This document shows positions 7,883 through 17,700 of a stretch of 64,000 bases of DNA, one piece after another. The notes under the pieces were generated by a model. It saw only the letters and a program-made list of their open reading frames with translations. It ran no database searches and was not told where the DNA came from. The stretch is from assembly GCA_947382625.1 (NCBI GenBank), contig CANDAG010000017.1, positions 1 through 64,000 on the forward strand, written 5' to 3'. The position numbers and the translations under genes are program-made. This DNA comes from an uncultured Lachnospiraceae bacterium. Its GTDB lineage: Bacteria; Bacillota; Clostridia; Lachnospirales; Lachnospiraceae. Position 1 is the stretch's first letter; each line of letters begins with the position of its first letter.

Positions 7883-9619
7883 ATGAGCAAATATGACAGA
7901 GAATACGAGGCTTTCCAAATCTTTGAGCAGGTGCAGGACGAGAAGGAGGCAGAAGTGTCCCGGCCACGGAAGGATGAAGAGACGAAAGAGCTTTCTCCCA
8001 AAAAGAGCAGAGAATGGGAGCCTGTAGAAATGGATGACTCATTTTATGAAATAGAATACGATTCCTGTCCCCTGCCGGGAGTGGGGAAGTTTGTGTTGCG
8101 GTCTCAGAAGCTGGAAGCACCGGTAAGGGATCCGGTCAGGGAAAGATTTGACCGTATGCGGGATATTGCCCGCAAAAATCAGTATCTGTATTACGAAAAT
8201 TCCCGCTTTTATGATCAAAAGATCCGGCAGGAAAATTCCAGGATTTTTTATGAGCAGGGACGGTTTATGGAGGAGTTTGAGGATCATTACGAAAAGGAAG
8301 TCCCTTTTTCCGCCTATTTTCCCAGCTATCAGGCTATGGGCTATGACCAGCTCCGGACTTACTTCACCTGGCGGACTAAGGTGCGGCAGGGGGAGATCGA
8401 GGATACCTCCATCTCTTATATTTTTTTGTATCTTTATGAACTGCTCAACCAGATCGGGGTAAGAGATGAGGAAGAAGGGGCAGACAAGCTTCTGGAGCTT
8501 TGGCTGGTCATGAGACAAAGGCAGGGGGCTATCGGTAAGTATGTGCTCAGATGGCTGAAGGATTACCATATCTATTATGAACTGCCCTGGTCTTTCAAAG
8601 AATTTATAGACCGGAACGGTTTAGAGGCCTATTATCCGGAGCTTACGGATCCTGAGGATAATTTTGAACTGCTCTGTTCCATTTCCAAATACGATGTGCG
8701 GAAATCGGTTTTTTACAAAGAGGGGCAGGAGAAGCTGATTCGGGACTGCTTTCAATTTACGCTCCGGCGATTAAAGCAGGTCTTTGAGGATAAAGGGATC
8801 GACCTGGAGGCCATGATCTTTCAGCCGGCGAAAAATATGCCCCAGTGGACGCCTTTTAAGGAGGCTTTGTTTTGTCCGGTGAGGCGGCAAAGGGACAGAC
8901 GGGTGGTGCTTTCCGAAAAGGAAATTTATTTATGCAGCGGGAACAACTGGACTTTTAGCACAAGGCTTACCACCGAAAGCGGGAAACGGCTGGTGGGGTA
9001 TATTATGAAGCAAATGGAGTCCGTTCTCCGAAAGGCTTTACACTATAAATATAAGCTTTCTTCAGGCAGCTTAAGCGGGCCGGAGGAAGAGGTGCTTCGG
9101 CAGGCAGGCATTGACTTAGAGGCAGAGGTGAAGGCGGCAACGCTGGAATTTTACCGGGAGAGCACCAAAACCGTAGTCAGTGTTGATCCGGACAGATTAC
9201 GGCAGATCCGGCAGGAGGCTCTTCAAACACAGGAGAGACTCCTGGTGCCGGAGGAGGAAGCAGCAGGGGGATTTGAGAGGCAGCCGGAACTGAAGAAGCC
9301 CGGGGCAGAGCTCCCTCCGGAAATGCAGGAGAAGCCCGGGGAAGCGTCGGATGTGGAGACAGAACGGGAGTCTGGACTGGAGGATCCCTGGACAGAATTA
9401 AAGAACGCCCTGACGGAGGTGGAGAGGCAGGCCCTTGGGATCTTATGGAGAGGCGGATCGGATATCCGGCAGTTTGCGGACAGCCACGGGATCATGCTGG
9501 AGGTTTTGGCGGAGGGGATCAACGAAAAAGCCATGGATCATGTGGGGGACGGTCTTCTGGACGGAGAGCTTGCGGTTTATGAGGACTATGCAGAGCAGAT
9601 AGAGGAAATATTATCCTGA
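7883..9619 (+). CDS. TerB-N/TerB-C domain protein
   Basis: 578 residues. After a charged, probably disordered head (1-45) comes a TerB-N-like region at about 60-300 with VPFSAYFPSYQAMGYDQL, TYFTWR and the helical FLYLYELLNQIG pattern. A charged linker at about 445-500 leads to a TerB-C-like end (about 500-578) with ALGILWRGG, ADSHGIMLEVLAEGINEKAMD and GDGLLDGE. The central metal-binding TerB domain found in tellurite proteins is not apparent. Family knowledge: TerB-N/TerB-C proteins have been linked by genomic context to ATPases and helicases in predicted DNA-processing complexes. Here it heads exactly such an operon, 56 bases before the ATPase. It is probably an adaptor or scaffold. Confidence 0.82.
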   Translation: MSKYDREYEAFQIFEQVQDEKEAEVSRPRKDEETKELSPKKSREWEPVEMDDSFYEIEYDSCPLPGVGKFVLRSQKLEAPVRDPVRERFDRMRDIARKNQYLYYENSRFYDQKIRQENSRIFYEQGRFMEEFEDHYEKEVPFSAYFPSYQAMGYDQLRTYFTWRTKVRQGEIEDTSISYIFLYLYELLNQIGVRDEEEGADKLLELWLVMRQRQGAIGKYVLRWLKDYHIYYELPWSFKEFIDRNGLEAYYPELTDPEDNFELLCSISKYDVRKSVFYKEGQEKLIRDCFQFTLRRLKQVFEDKGIDLEAMIFQPAKNMPQWTPFKEALFCPVRRQRDRRVVLSEKEIYLCSGNNWTFSTRLTTESGKRLVGYIMKQMESVLRKALHYKYKLSSGSLSGPEEEVLRQAGIDLEAEVKAATLEFYRESTKTVVSVDPDRLRQIRQEALQTQERLLVPEEEAAGGFERQPELKKPGAELPPEMQEKPGEASDVETERESGLEDPWTELKNALTEVERQALGILWRGGSDIRQFADSHGIMLEVLAEGINEKAMDHVGDGLLDGELAVYEDYAEQIEEILS

Positions 9620-9675
9620 GGAAGAGAGAGGATCAGTCTGAGAAATTCCCCGGGATCAGCAGGAGGAATAGAAAT

Positions 9676-11004
9676 ATGAGTAACCAGGTACCGGTAAGGA
9701 TCGCGAATATTCTCATCAATGCCTTAAAGGGCGGCGTGGTGCCAAGGACAGGATTGGAATATATTACGGTGGGACGGAGTCAGGAGATCGCCGCTATTTT
9801 GCATGATATCGATATGATCGAGGAAGGAGGCGCATCCTTCCGCTTTATCGTAGGGAAATACGGCAGCGGCAAAAGCTTTCTGCTCCAGACGATCCGGAAC
9901 CATGCCACAGCCAGGGGCTTTGCGGTGGTGGATGCGGACCTTTCGCCGGAGAGACGGTTTGCCGGAACAAAGGGACAGGGGCTGGCTACCTATAAGGAGC
10001 TGATTAAGAATCTTTCCACCAAGGCAAAGCCTGATGGGGGCGCATTGCCCCTGATATTGGAAAAATGGATTTCCGGCATCCAGACGGCGGTCAAAAGCCA
10101 GAATCCGGGCCGGTTTTCCGGGGAGGATGAGGCCTTTGACGCTCTGGTGGAGCAGCAGATCTACGGGGTGGCGGGCTCCTTGGAGGGGATGGTCAACGGC
10201 TTTGAATTTGCGCGGGCGGTGGTTCTGTACTGGAAGGCCTATAAGGAGGATGACAGTGCGCTGAAATCCAACGTGCTTCGGTGGTTCCGGGGCGAGTACC
10301 CTTCCCGGAAGGAGGCGAAGGCAGATCTGGGGATCAACTTTATCGTTACAGATGAGACCTGGTATGACTTTTTAAAAATTTTTGCGGCCTTTCTGGTGGG
10401 AGCAGGCTATAAGGGTCTGCTGGTGATGATCGATGAGCTGGTGAATATTTTTAAGATCTCCAATTCCATCACCAGAGCCAACAATTATGAAAAGATCCTT
10501 ACCATGTACAACGATGTGCTTCAGGGCAAGGCGCAGCATATCGGATTTTTGATGGGCGGCACGCCCCAGTGCATAGAGGATAAATATAAGGGCGTGTTCA
10601 GCTATGAAGCCCTGCGCTCCCGGCTGGCGGAGGGGCATTTTGCATCGGAGGGGTTGAAGGATTTTTCCGCACCCATAATCCGTCTTAAGATGCTGACCCA
10701 GGAGGAAATGTATATACTTGTTGAAAAGCTTTTAAACATCCATGCCGGTCTCTACCATTACACGCCCGGGCTTACCGATGAGGATCTGGTTTATTTCCTC
10801 ACGGTGGAATATAACCGGGTGGGGGCTGCAAGCCATATTACCCCCAGGGAGATCATCCGCGACTTTATTGAACTGATCAATATTCTGTACCAGAATCCGG
10901 AGAAGACTCTTGGGGAAATTCTGGGAGACAACAGCTTCGAACTGGCAAAAAGCGGTGTGCTGGAGGAAGAGATCAGCGACGAGTTCCAGGATTTTGAAAT
11001 CTGA
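9676..11004 (+). CDS. BrxD-like (DUF2791) P-loop ATPase
   Basis: 442-residue AAA-type ATPase. Walker A is GKYGSGKS at 60-67, Walker B is GLLVMIDE at 247-254, and a sensor-like segment FLMGGTPQ follows near 290. The opening GGVVPRTGLEYITVGRSQE and the LRSRLAEGHF and PRE(I)IRDF segments fit the BrxC/BrxD (DUF2791) family as I know it; BrxD is an accessory ATPase of type 2 BREX phage defence. No BREX core genes (pglX, pglZ, brxL) occur nearby, so this is a stand-alone setting. AGGAGG lies 9 bases before the ATG. It sits between the TerB-like protein and the helicase. Confidence 0.85.
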   Translation: MSNQVPVRIANILINALKGGVVPRTGLEYITVGRSQEIAAILHDIDMIEEGGASFRFIVGKYGSGKSFLLQTIRNHATARGFAVVDADLSPERRFAGTKGQGLATYKELIKNLSTKAKPDGGALPLILEKWISGIQTAVKSQNPGRFSGEDEAFDALVEQQIYGVAGSLEGMVNGFEFARAVVLYWKAYKEDDSALKSNVLRWFRGEYPSRKEAKADLGINFIVTDETWYDFLKIFAAFLVGAGYKGLLVMIDELVNIFKISNSITRANNYEKILTMYNDVLQGKAQHIGFLMGGTPQCIEDKYKGVFSYEALRSRLAEGHFASEGLKDFSAPIIRLKMLTQEEMYILVEKLLNIHAGLYHYTPGLTDEDLVYFLTVEYNRVGAASHITPREIIRDFIELINILYQNPEKTLGEILGDNSFELAKSGVLEEEISDEFQDFEI

Positions 11005-11042
11005 CCCCGGAAAACAACGAAGGGGATAAGGGGGGATACATC

Positions 11043-13259
11043 ATGAACGCATTTGAGAGGCTGGCGCCTTTTATACAGGATTTTATTTATCAGAATAAAT
11101 GGGAGGAGCTTCATGGCAATCAGGTGGCGGCCTGTGAGGTGATCTTTGACAGTGACGATAATCTGCTGCTGTCCTCCGGCACAGCTTCCGGTAAGACGGA
11201 GGCTGCTTTTTTACCGGTGCTCACTGAGCTTTATGAACACCCCTCCGCTTCGGTGGGGGTGATGTATATTTCCCCCCTGAAGGCGCTGATCAACGACCAG
11301 TTTAAGCGGCTGGATCTTTTGCTGGAAAATTCCAATATCCCGGTGACCAAATGGCATGGGGATGCTTCCCTGACGCAGAAAAACAGGCTGATGAAGAATC
11401 CGGAAGGGGTTTTGCAGATCACGCCGGAGTCCCTGGAAAGCCTTCTGACCAACAAGCGGGGAGCCTGTATGACCATGTTTTCCGATCTGCGGTTTGTGAT
11501 CATTGACGAGGTACACAGCTTTATGCGGGACGTCCGGGGCTTACAGCTTCTGTGTGTGCTTGAGCGGCTGAAAAATCTGACCGGCGTCAATCCCAGAAGG
11601 GTGGGATTATCCGCTACCTTAGGGGATGTGTCTCTGGCGCAGAACTGGCTGAATGCAGGGACCGGAAGGGAATGTGCGGCGCCCCTTTTTGACGAAGGGA
11701 AGAAGCGGGTAAGACTTCATATTGAGCGGTTTGTGAATTATTCCGACAAAAGGGATTTCGAGGAGCGGGACGGCAGTAAGAATAAGATTGGTGACAGCTC
11801 CGGCGGGGATATCGGAGACCGGGAGCATTATGATTATCTTTTTAAGCAGACATTGGACAAAAAGACCATCATCTTTGCCAACAGCCGGGAGGAGATAGAG
11901 CTGGTGATGGCACATCTACGGGAAACTGCCCTGAAGAACAAGGCGCCGGATGTTTACCGGGTCCATCACGGAAATGTGTCTGCGCTGCTTAGGGAAAGCA
12001 CCGAGGATGAGATGAAGTCCACCGATGAAAAGATCGTCACCGGGGCTACGGTGACCTTAGAGCTCGGGATCGATATCGGTTCTCTTGACCAGGCCGTACA
12101 GATCGGAGCCCCCATGAACGTTTCCAGCTTTGCCCAGCGGCTGGGGCGATGCGGGCGCAGGGGGCAGGTTCCCCAGATCCTGTTTACCTTTGTGGAGAGC
12201 CTTAAGATCAATTCCTCAGATACTCTTGGCCCCATTAACTGGGAATTTATACGGACCATAGCCATTATAGAGCTTTATCTGCGGGAGCGCTGGATCGAGC
12301 CGATCCCGCCTTTAAAGCATGCGTATAACCTTTTATACCATCAGACCATGAGCTGTTTAAAAAGCAGCGGGGAAATGTCGCCGGCAGGACTTGCCCAGGC
12401 TGTTCTTTCCCTGTCCTGTTTCCGGGAGATTTCCAAAGAGGATTACAAAAAGCTTCTGGGATATCTGATCCATATCGATCAGCTTGAGCGCACAGAGCAC
12501 GGCGGGCTTGTGATCGGACGGGCAGGGGAAAAGGTGGTAAACAGTCACAAGTTCCTGACGGTTTTTCTTGCGCCGGAATATCTGCTGGTAAAGGATGAGA
12601 ACCGCACCATCGGTACGGTGGACAAGGTGTATCCGGTGGGAACCCGTTTTGCCCTGGCAGGGCTTTCCTGGGAGACGGTGGATGTGAACGTGAAATCCAA
12701 GGTGCTCTTTGTCAAGCGGGTGGAAGGGATCTCAGCGGTGGACTGGGATATGGATTTTGAGGTGGATCTGCACACCATCCTGGTCCGGAAGGTCCGCAGC
12801 ATCCTGAAGGGGGAGGAGGAATATCCCTATCTGAGCCAAAGGTGCCGGGAACGCTTAAACGAGATACGCTATATTTCCCGCAACAGCGGTATTCTGGAAC
12901 ATCTGGCCACGCCCCTTTCGGATAAGAAATTCGCGGTTTTTCCCTGGGTGGGGACCCGGCAGCTTACCACCCTTCATTATGCGCTGCTGCAAAGAAAAAT
13001 AAAGAGCAGGAGGCTCTGGAGCACCACTTTGTATCTGGAGGTGATCTTTGAGGGAACCGCACAGGAGCTGGAAGCTGTGATCAGGGAAATCCTGGGATCT
13101 GATCTGGATCTGTATTCGCTTCCTCTGCCGGATAAGGTGCAGCTTCGGGGGAAGTATAATGAGTTTGTTCCGGCAGAGCTTCTGCGGAAGCAGTTTATAG
13201 AGGATTATCTGGATTTTGAGGGACTTAAGGAAGGGATGGCGCTTTTGGAGGAGCCTTAA
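11043..13259 (+). CDS. Lhr-like DEVH-box helicase
   Basis: 738-residue superfamily 2 helicase with all motifs present: I SGTASGKTEAA (45-55), Ia SPLKALINDQ, II DEVH (155-158), III SAT (190-192), IV FANSREEIE, V ATVTLELGIDIG and VI QRLGRCGRRG (365-374). The Lhr-type wording of motifs V and VI and the C-terminal part (about 430-738) suggest a compact Lhr or BrxHI-like enzyme, about half the length of full Lhr. It follows the ATPase by 38 bases with a GGGGGG site. The expected role is ATP-driven unwinding or translocation on nucleic acid together with the two upstream proteins. No nuclease motif is seen. Confidence 0.9.
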   Translation: MNAFERLAPFIQDFIYQNKWEELHGNQVAACEVIFDSDDNLLLSSGTASGKTEAAFLPVLTELYEHPSASVGVMYISPLKALINDQFKRLDLLLENSNIPVTKWHGDASLTQKNRLMKNPEGVLQITPESLESLLTNKRGACMTMFSDLRFVIIDEVHSFMRDVRGLQLLCVLERLKNLTGVNPRRVGLSATLGDVSLAQNWLNAGTGRECAAPLFDEGKKRVRLHIERFVNYSDKRDFEERDGSKNKIGDSSGGDIGDREHYDYLFKQTLDKKTIIFANSREEIELVMAHLRETALKNKAPDVYRVHHGNVSALLRESTEDEMKSTDEKIVTGATVTLELGIDIGSLDQAVQIGAPMNVSSFAQRLGRCGRRGQVPQILFTFVESLKINSSDTLGPINWEFIRTIAIIELYLRERWIEPIPPLKHAYNLLYHQTMSCLKSSGEMSPAGLAQAVLSLSCFREISKEDYKKLLGYLIHIDQLERTEHGGLVIGRAGEKVVNSHKFLTVFLAPEYLLVKDENRTIGTVDKVYPVGTRFALAGLSWETVDVNVKSKVLFVKRVEGISAVDWDMDFEVDLHTILVRKVRSILKGEEEYPYLSQRCRERLNEIRYISRNSGILEHLATPLSDKKFAVFPWVGTRQLTTLHYALLQRKIKSRRLWSTTLYLEVIFEGTAQELEAVIREILGSDLDLYSLPLPDKVQLRGKYNEFVPAELLRKQFIEDYLDFEGLKEGMALLEEP

Positions 13260-13305
13260 GCAGCAAAAGAAACGATAAATAGCGATTGAAAAGAAAGGAC
13301 AGCCT

Positions 13306-14148
13306 ATGTCAAAGAAATGGTATCGGCAGGGAGAAGCCCTGCTCCAGGAAATAAAGGAAGCAATGCCGCAGCAAAACGAGCTATTATTCTGGTGTCTGGG
13401 TCAGTGCGGATTTGCCTTCAAAAAAGAAAAAACAGTGTATATTGACCCGGTGCTGAATGATATTACAGGCTCAGATGGAAGCACAAGGCGTCATTATCCT
13501 GCTCCTTTTGCACCGGAGGCCGTAGGTGCTGATTATGTGCTCTGCACCCATGGTCACTATGACCATCTTGCAGTGCCAACGGTCATGGGAATTGCCGGTG
13601 CGAATCCGGACGCCAGATTCATTGTGCCGGGAGAGTGCGCAGAGATTTTGAAAAAAGCGGGAATGGAAGAGGAATGTATCATAGAAGCCGTAGCGGGAGA
13701 GAGTATTACTCTGCCGGGGCTTAAGGTATTTCCCATTGCGGCGGCCCATCCGGAGTACCGCAAAACTGAACGGGGAGGGGATACAGCCCTTTGTTATGAG
13801 ATCACCATGGGAGACATCCGTCTTTTACACATGGGAGATACTTACTTGACAGCCCAATTGCTTACAGATCTGCAAAAACGCGAGAGCCCGGATCTGTTCT
13901 TCTCAGCCATCAACGGTACAGACTATTTCCGCACCGCCGGAGGCTGCATCGGCAACTTAAGCGCCATAGAGACCGCACGCCTTGCGGTGATGCTGAAGGC
14001 GGATATGACGATCCCCATGCATTATGATATGATGATGGGAAATACCGCAGATCCCCTGGACTTTGTGAGAGTTTTCAGGGAACTGGATGGTGCCGCAAAG
14101 TGGCACATGCCTGCACTGGGGGAGGGTGTAGTGTATCGGAAGGTGTGA
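13306..14148 (+). CDS. UlaG-like metallo-beta-lactamase-fold hydrolase
   Basis: 280 residues. The metal motif THGHYDH (near residue 84) and further ligands in HMGDTYLT and MHYDM fit the UlaG-like (L-ascorbate-6-phosphate lactonase) branch of the metallo-beta-lactamase superfamily. It starts 46 bases after the helicase with AAAGGA upstream and no terminator between, so it may be the fourth gene of the TerB-like operon. Equally it could be a metabolic lactonase that happens to follow; there are no ascorbate genes nearby. It converges on the TetR gene with a 35-base gap. Confidence 0.85.
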   Translation: MSKKWYRQGEALLQEIKEAMPQQNELLFWCLGQCGFAFKKEKTVYIDPVLNDITGSDGSTRRHYPAPFAPEAVGADYVLCTHGHYDHLAVPTVMGIAGANPDARFIVPGECAEILKKAGMEEECIIEAVAGESITLPGLKVFPIAAAHPEYRKTERGGDTALCYEITMGDIRLLHMGDTYLTAQLLTDLQKRESPDLFFSAINGTDYFRTAGGCIGNLSAIETARLAVMLKADMTIPMHYDMMMGNTADPLDFVRVFRELDGAAKWHMPALGEGVVYRKV

Positions 14149-14183
14149 TGGGACGATCTGAGCATAGAAAAACACGGGAGCAG

Positions 14184-14759
14184 CTATCTGATCCCTTCAG
14201 ATACCGCACTTTTAATACAGGATTTCAGTGTAAGGGAGAGATAGGCAGTCATCTCCTCCCTTGTGCGGACACTTCTGTCAGTGAACCAGTCCAGAAGGAT
14301 ACCGGTCAGAGCGTTAATATAAAAGTCGCATAAGAATTGCTTGTAGTTTGGATCAAGGGGTAAGGCTGTTTCCTTTTCGGCTTCTTCAATGATCATCTCC
14401 ATATATATCTTAAAGTCTGCAAAGAAAAACCGTTTCATGCCTTCTCTGCCCACAGAGTCATAGACGCAGTTGAGAATATGGCTGTTGGCATCTACATAAT
14501 CGATGACAAAGCTGATCACTTCCTCATAATCCTTCGGCATGTGAAACTGCTTTACAACCGTCAAAGCTTCCTGCTCCAGCATCCAGTGGAGCAGGTCGTA
14601 AATATCCTCAAAGTGATAGTAAAAGGTTTTGCGGTTCAGATTACAGTCAGCGCAGATCTCGCTGACTGTAATCTGGGAAAGGGGTTTTAATTCCATATGT
14701 TTTTTCAGAGAGCAGACAAAGGCCTGACGGGTGTGCAGGCTCATTTCTTCATGTGTCAT
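14184..14759 (-). CDS. TetR-family transcriptional regulator
   Basis: 191 residues: an N-terminal TetR helix-turn-helix (about 10-55, with ITVSEICADCNLNRKTFYYHFEDIYDLL) and a C-terminal ligand domain like that of the DhaS-type TetR proteins. AAGGAG lies about 8 bases before the ATG. It is the last gene of the minus-strand operon MMPL exporter, GLUG protein, TetR (31-base gap), so it most likely represses that operon. The inverted repeat at 20799-20810 next to the operon promoter is a candidate site. Confidence 0.9.
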   Translation of the reverse strand: MTHEEMSLHTRQAFVCSLKKHMELKPLSQITVSEICADCNLNRKTFYYHFEDIYDLLHWMLEQEALTVVKQFHMPKDYEEVISFVIDYVDANSHILNCVYDSVGREGMKRFFFADFKIYMEMIIEEAEKETALPLDPNYKQFLCDFYINALTGILLDWFTDRSVRTREEMTAYLSLTLKSCIKSAVSEGIR

Positions 14760-14790
14760 AAAGCAGATCTCCTTATCTGAGCTTTCAATG

Positions 14791-17700
14791 TCATTTTTGA
14801 CAGTGTTTTTTCTTCCTGTGTTTCAGCAATAATCCCATTATCAAAAGCAGAATACCTGCCAAAACAGCCGCGGAGATGATCCGTCCGGGTGTCAGGGGCG
14901 AAGGCGTGTTCGCACAGGCAAAGGTAAAGCCTGCTTTTTCGGAGGGGAAAACCAGGTAGCTCCCATCACGTTCTGATGCCACAGGCCTCCAGCTATTTTC
15001 CTCATAAAGGAACAGCTCCGGACGATCTATGGTTTCGGGTATCAGATAGCGGACCGTAAAGGGACCGGATCCGGAGTTTGTTATGGAAACTTTCCAGCAT
15101 TCAGATGCTTCCGATCCGTCCGTCAGGGTGGAAGCATCAGCGGCAGTAAGCTGTAATCCGGCTTCCGGCGAGAATTGTCCTTCCACCAGGAGAATCGGTC
15201 GTTCTCCCGCCATCTGTTCACTTTCTAAAGCGGTGATATATTCAGTATATATCGCATGGATGGTTCGGTCAAAGGTGACGGAATCATAGTCAAAGCTTTC
15301 CCAATTGCCTGTAAATCCTTCTTTTTCGGGAAGAGAAGGGAGTTGATCAGCATGGAAAGGCTCCCCATATTTTAAGGTGATCACAGAGATTGTTTCCTCA
15401 TCAGCTTCGAAGGTTAAGAAAATATTCCGGAATATTTCCGGCAGATCAGGCAGCGCCATAAATTCCTCACAGGAGAGGGGCTCTGCCAATCCGCCATAGC
15501 TGACCCCGTCTACTCCGGCAGGACAGCCTTCCATAAAGAAGTTGTTTTCCAGAGAGGAAAGGGAATCCATTTTACCGGCAATAGAGCCTCTAAAGCTGTC
15601 AAACTCAGGAATGCTTACCATACTGAGGCAGTCGGAGATTGTAGAGCCATAGCCTGCAATACCGCCGACCTGATCCTTTCCGGTAAGGGTACATTTGGCG
15701 TTGCAGGACCGGATCACGGCGTTGCTGCAGCCTGCAATCCCGCCGGTCATACTGCCTTCGCTGCTCACATTGCCGTTGCCGGTGCATTCCAGGATACTCC
15801 CCATGGTCATCTCTCCTGCGATCCCGCCGGTCTTATCCTTTTTGCCCTCTACCATTCCCGAATTTACGCACTGGCGGATCACCATCCGTTCCTTATAGCG
15901 GAAGCTTAAGGAAATACCAAGATCCACATCAAGGTCATTTTCCGGATCAAGATTATTTTCTCTGGAAAGAGACCCTGCAATGCCGCCTGTGTTCAGATCT
16001 CCCTCTATCTTTCCACGGTTCATGCAATTCATAACCTTTCCGGTAATGTCCCCGGGCTGATCCTCATCAGAGACATCATTTAACAGCTCGTCAGGGTCCG
16101 GTGCCCGGTATTCTGTGATAATATTGCTGATCACATGGATCTCGTCAATGATCGCCTGGAAGTCCTCCAGAAGAATCTGGTTTTCTTCATTCAAAAGAGA
16201 GTTCAGGAGCCGCGTATCGGAGATAATGGCGGAAAAGCTGCTGCTTAAAGAATTTTGGGCGGAGGCAAGGCGATAGCTTGCAATGGAGGCCTGTTCCTGC
16301 AGGGTATCCTGTACGCTTTGCAGCACATGGGAGGCATCCTCATAGATATTATCCTGAACCTGGTTCAAATCCTCTTCGATCTTATCCCGGTCAATGCTGT
16401 CCATCACATCGTCCAACGTGATTCCGGGAGAGGGAAGAGGCCACTGGCTGGGCCACTCTGCAGGCCAGCCTGCAGCAAAGGGATTGTCCGGTTGTTCCGG
16501 TCTTGGTGATGCTGACGGTATTTCAGAAGGCGTGTCGGGGCTGCTGTTATTGCTGCCATCATTGTTGCTGTCACTGATTTCGGCGCTGTTTCCATCACTG
16601 TTGCTGTCAAGCTGTCGGGGTTCGATGCTGTCCGTTTTTTCAGAATAGTTTACCTCAGGGACATAATTTCCCACATCCTCAGTGATACTGTCCATGTCTG
16701 ATCCGTCGGGATTTTCCGTCATGTCATCGGACGAAACGTCCGCATTTTGAGTGGGCTCCGGTGGCTGGGCAGGAACCGCAGGCTCGGGATCGGGCTCGGG
16801 AGAACCTGAAGGCTGCGGTAAAAAGGACGGCCAGGGGGAAACCGAAGGTTGCGGCAAAGAGGACGGCCAGGGGGAACCCGAAGGTAGTGGCGAAAAGGAC
16901 GGCTCGGGGGAATCCGAAGGCAACGGCGAAAAAGACGGCCTGGGTAGCCGGTCCAGAAAGTCCAGTGACAGTGGATCCGGTGACGGAAGAGTGGTCAGAT
17001 CCGTAAGGGCGGCAAAATCCTCCAGATGGCTTCCCGCATCGGAAAGGATCTGGTCAACGGCGCCCTGGGCTCCCTCTACAGAATCAAGAAGCTGATGGAT
17101 CTGTCCGGTCAGCTGCCAGGAGGCATCGGAGGCGTCGGCATCCAGCCTGGTGAGCAGATCGTGAAGCTTATCAAATTCTGCGTCCAGCTTCTGCAGCGTG
17201 TCCTCCAGGTATTCCAGCTCGCTGCTGGGCTCCATCTGTCCGGCAATGCCGCCGATATCCTTGCGCCCGTACAAATGGCCGGAATTGACACAGCCTTCTA
17301 TGTAGCCGGTCTGGCTTCCGGCGATCCCTCCGATATTGTAGCCCACATGCTGATAGCCGATGGTACCTTCGTTGGTGCAGGCTCTGATGATACCGGGATT
17401 ACTGCCGGCAATACCGCCGATATCTGTAACGGAGGCGGCGTTTTCGGTGGTGAAAAGATTGGTTATGGTGGTATCGGTTCTTAATTCGGACAGATCAACA
17501 TTGTTGTGGTCGGCCGTGGTGTTGACAAGGCTCAGGTTATTGCAGCCGGTAATTAAGCCCTCATTACAGCCTGTGATACCGCCGGTCAGATGCCTTCCTT
17601 CCACCATACCGCTTGTGTTGCAGCCGGAGATGATACCTGTAAGCTCATTGCGGCCTGCAATACCGCCCACATAGTCGCCGCCTGTGATGTTCCCAAAACT

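Noticed and set aside
7883-14148. Calling the locus a BREX system
   Set aside because: Only BrxD-like and Lhr-like genes are present; pglX, pglZ, brxA, brxB, brxC and brxL are all missing from the window.
16801-16944. Possible CRISPR array at the 36-bp repeats
   Set aside because: The repeats are contiguous with no spacers and lie in frame within a coding sequence.
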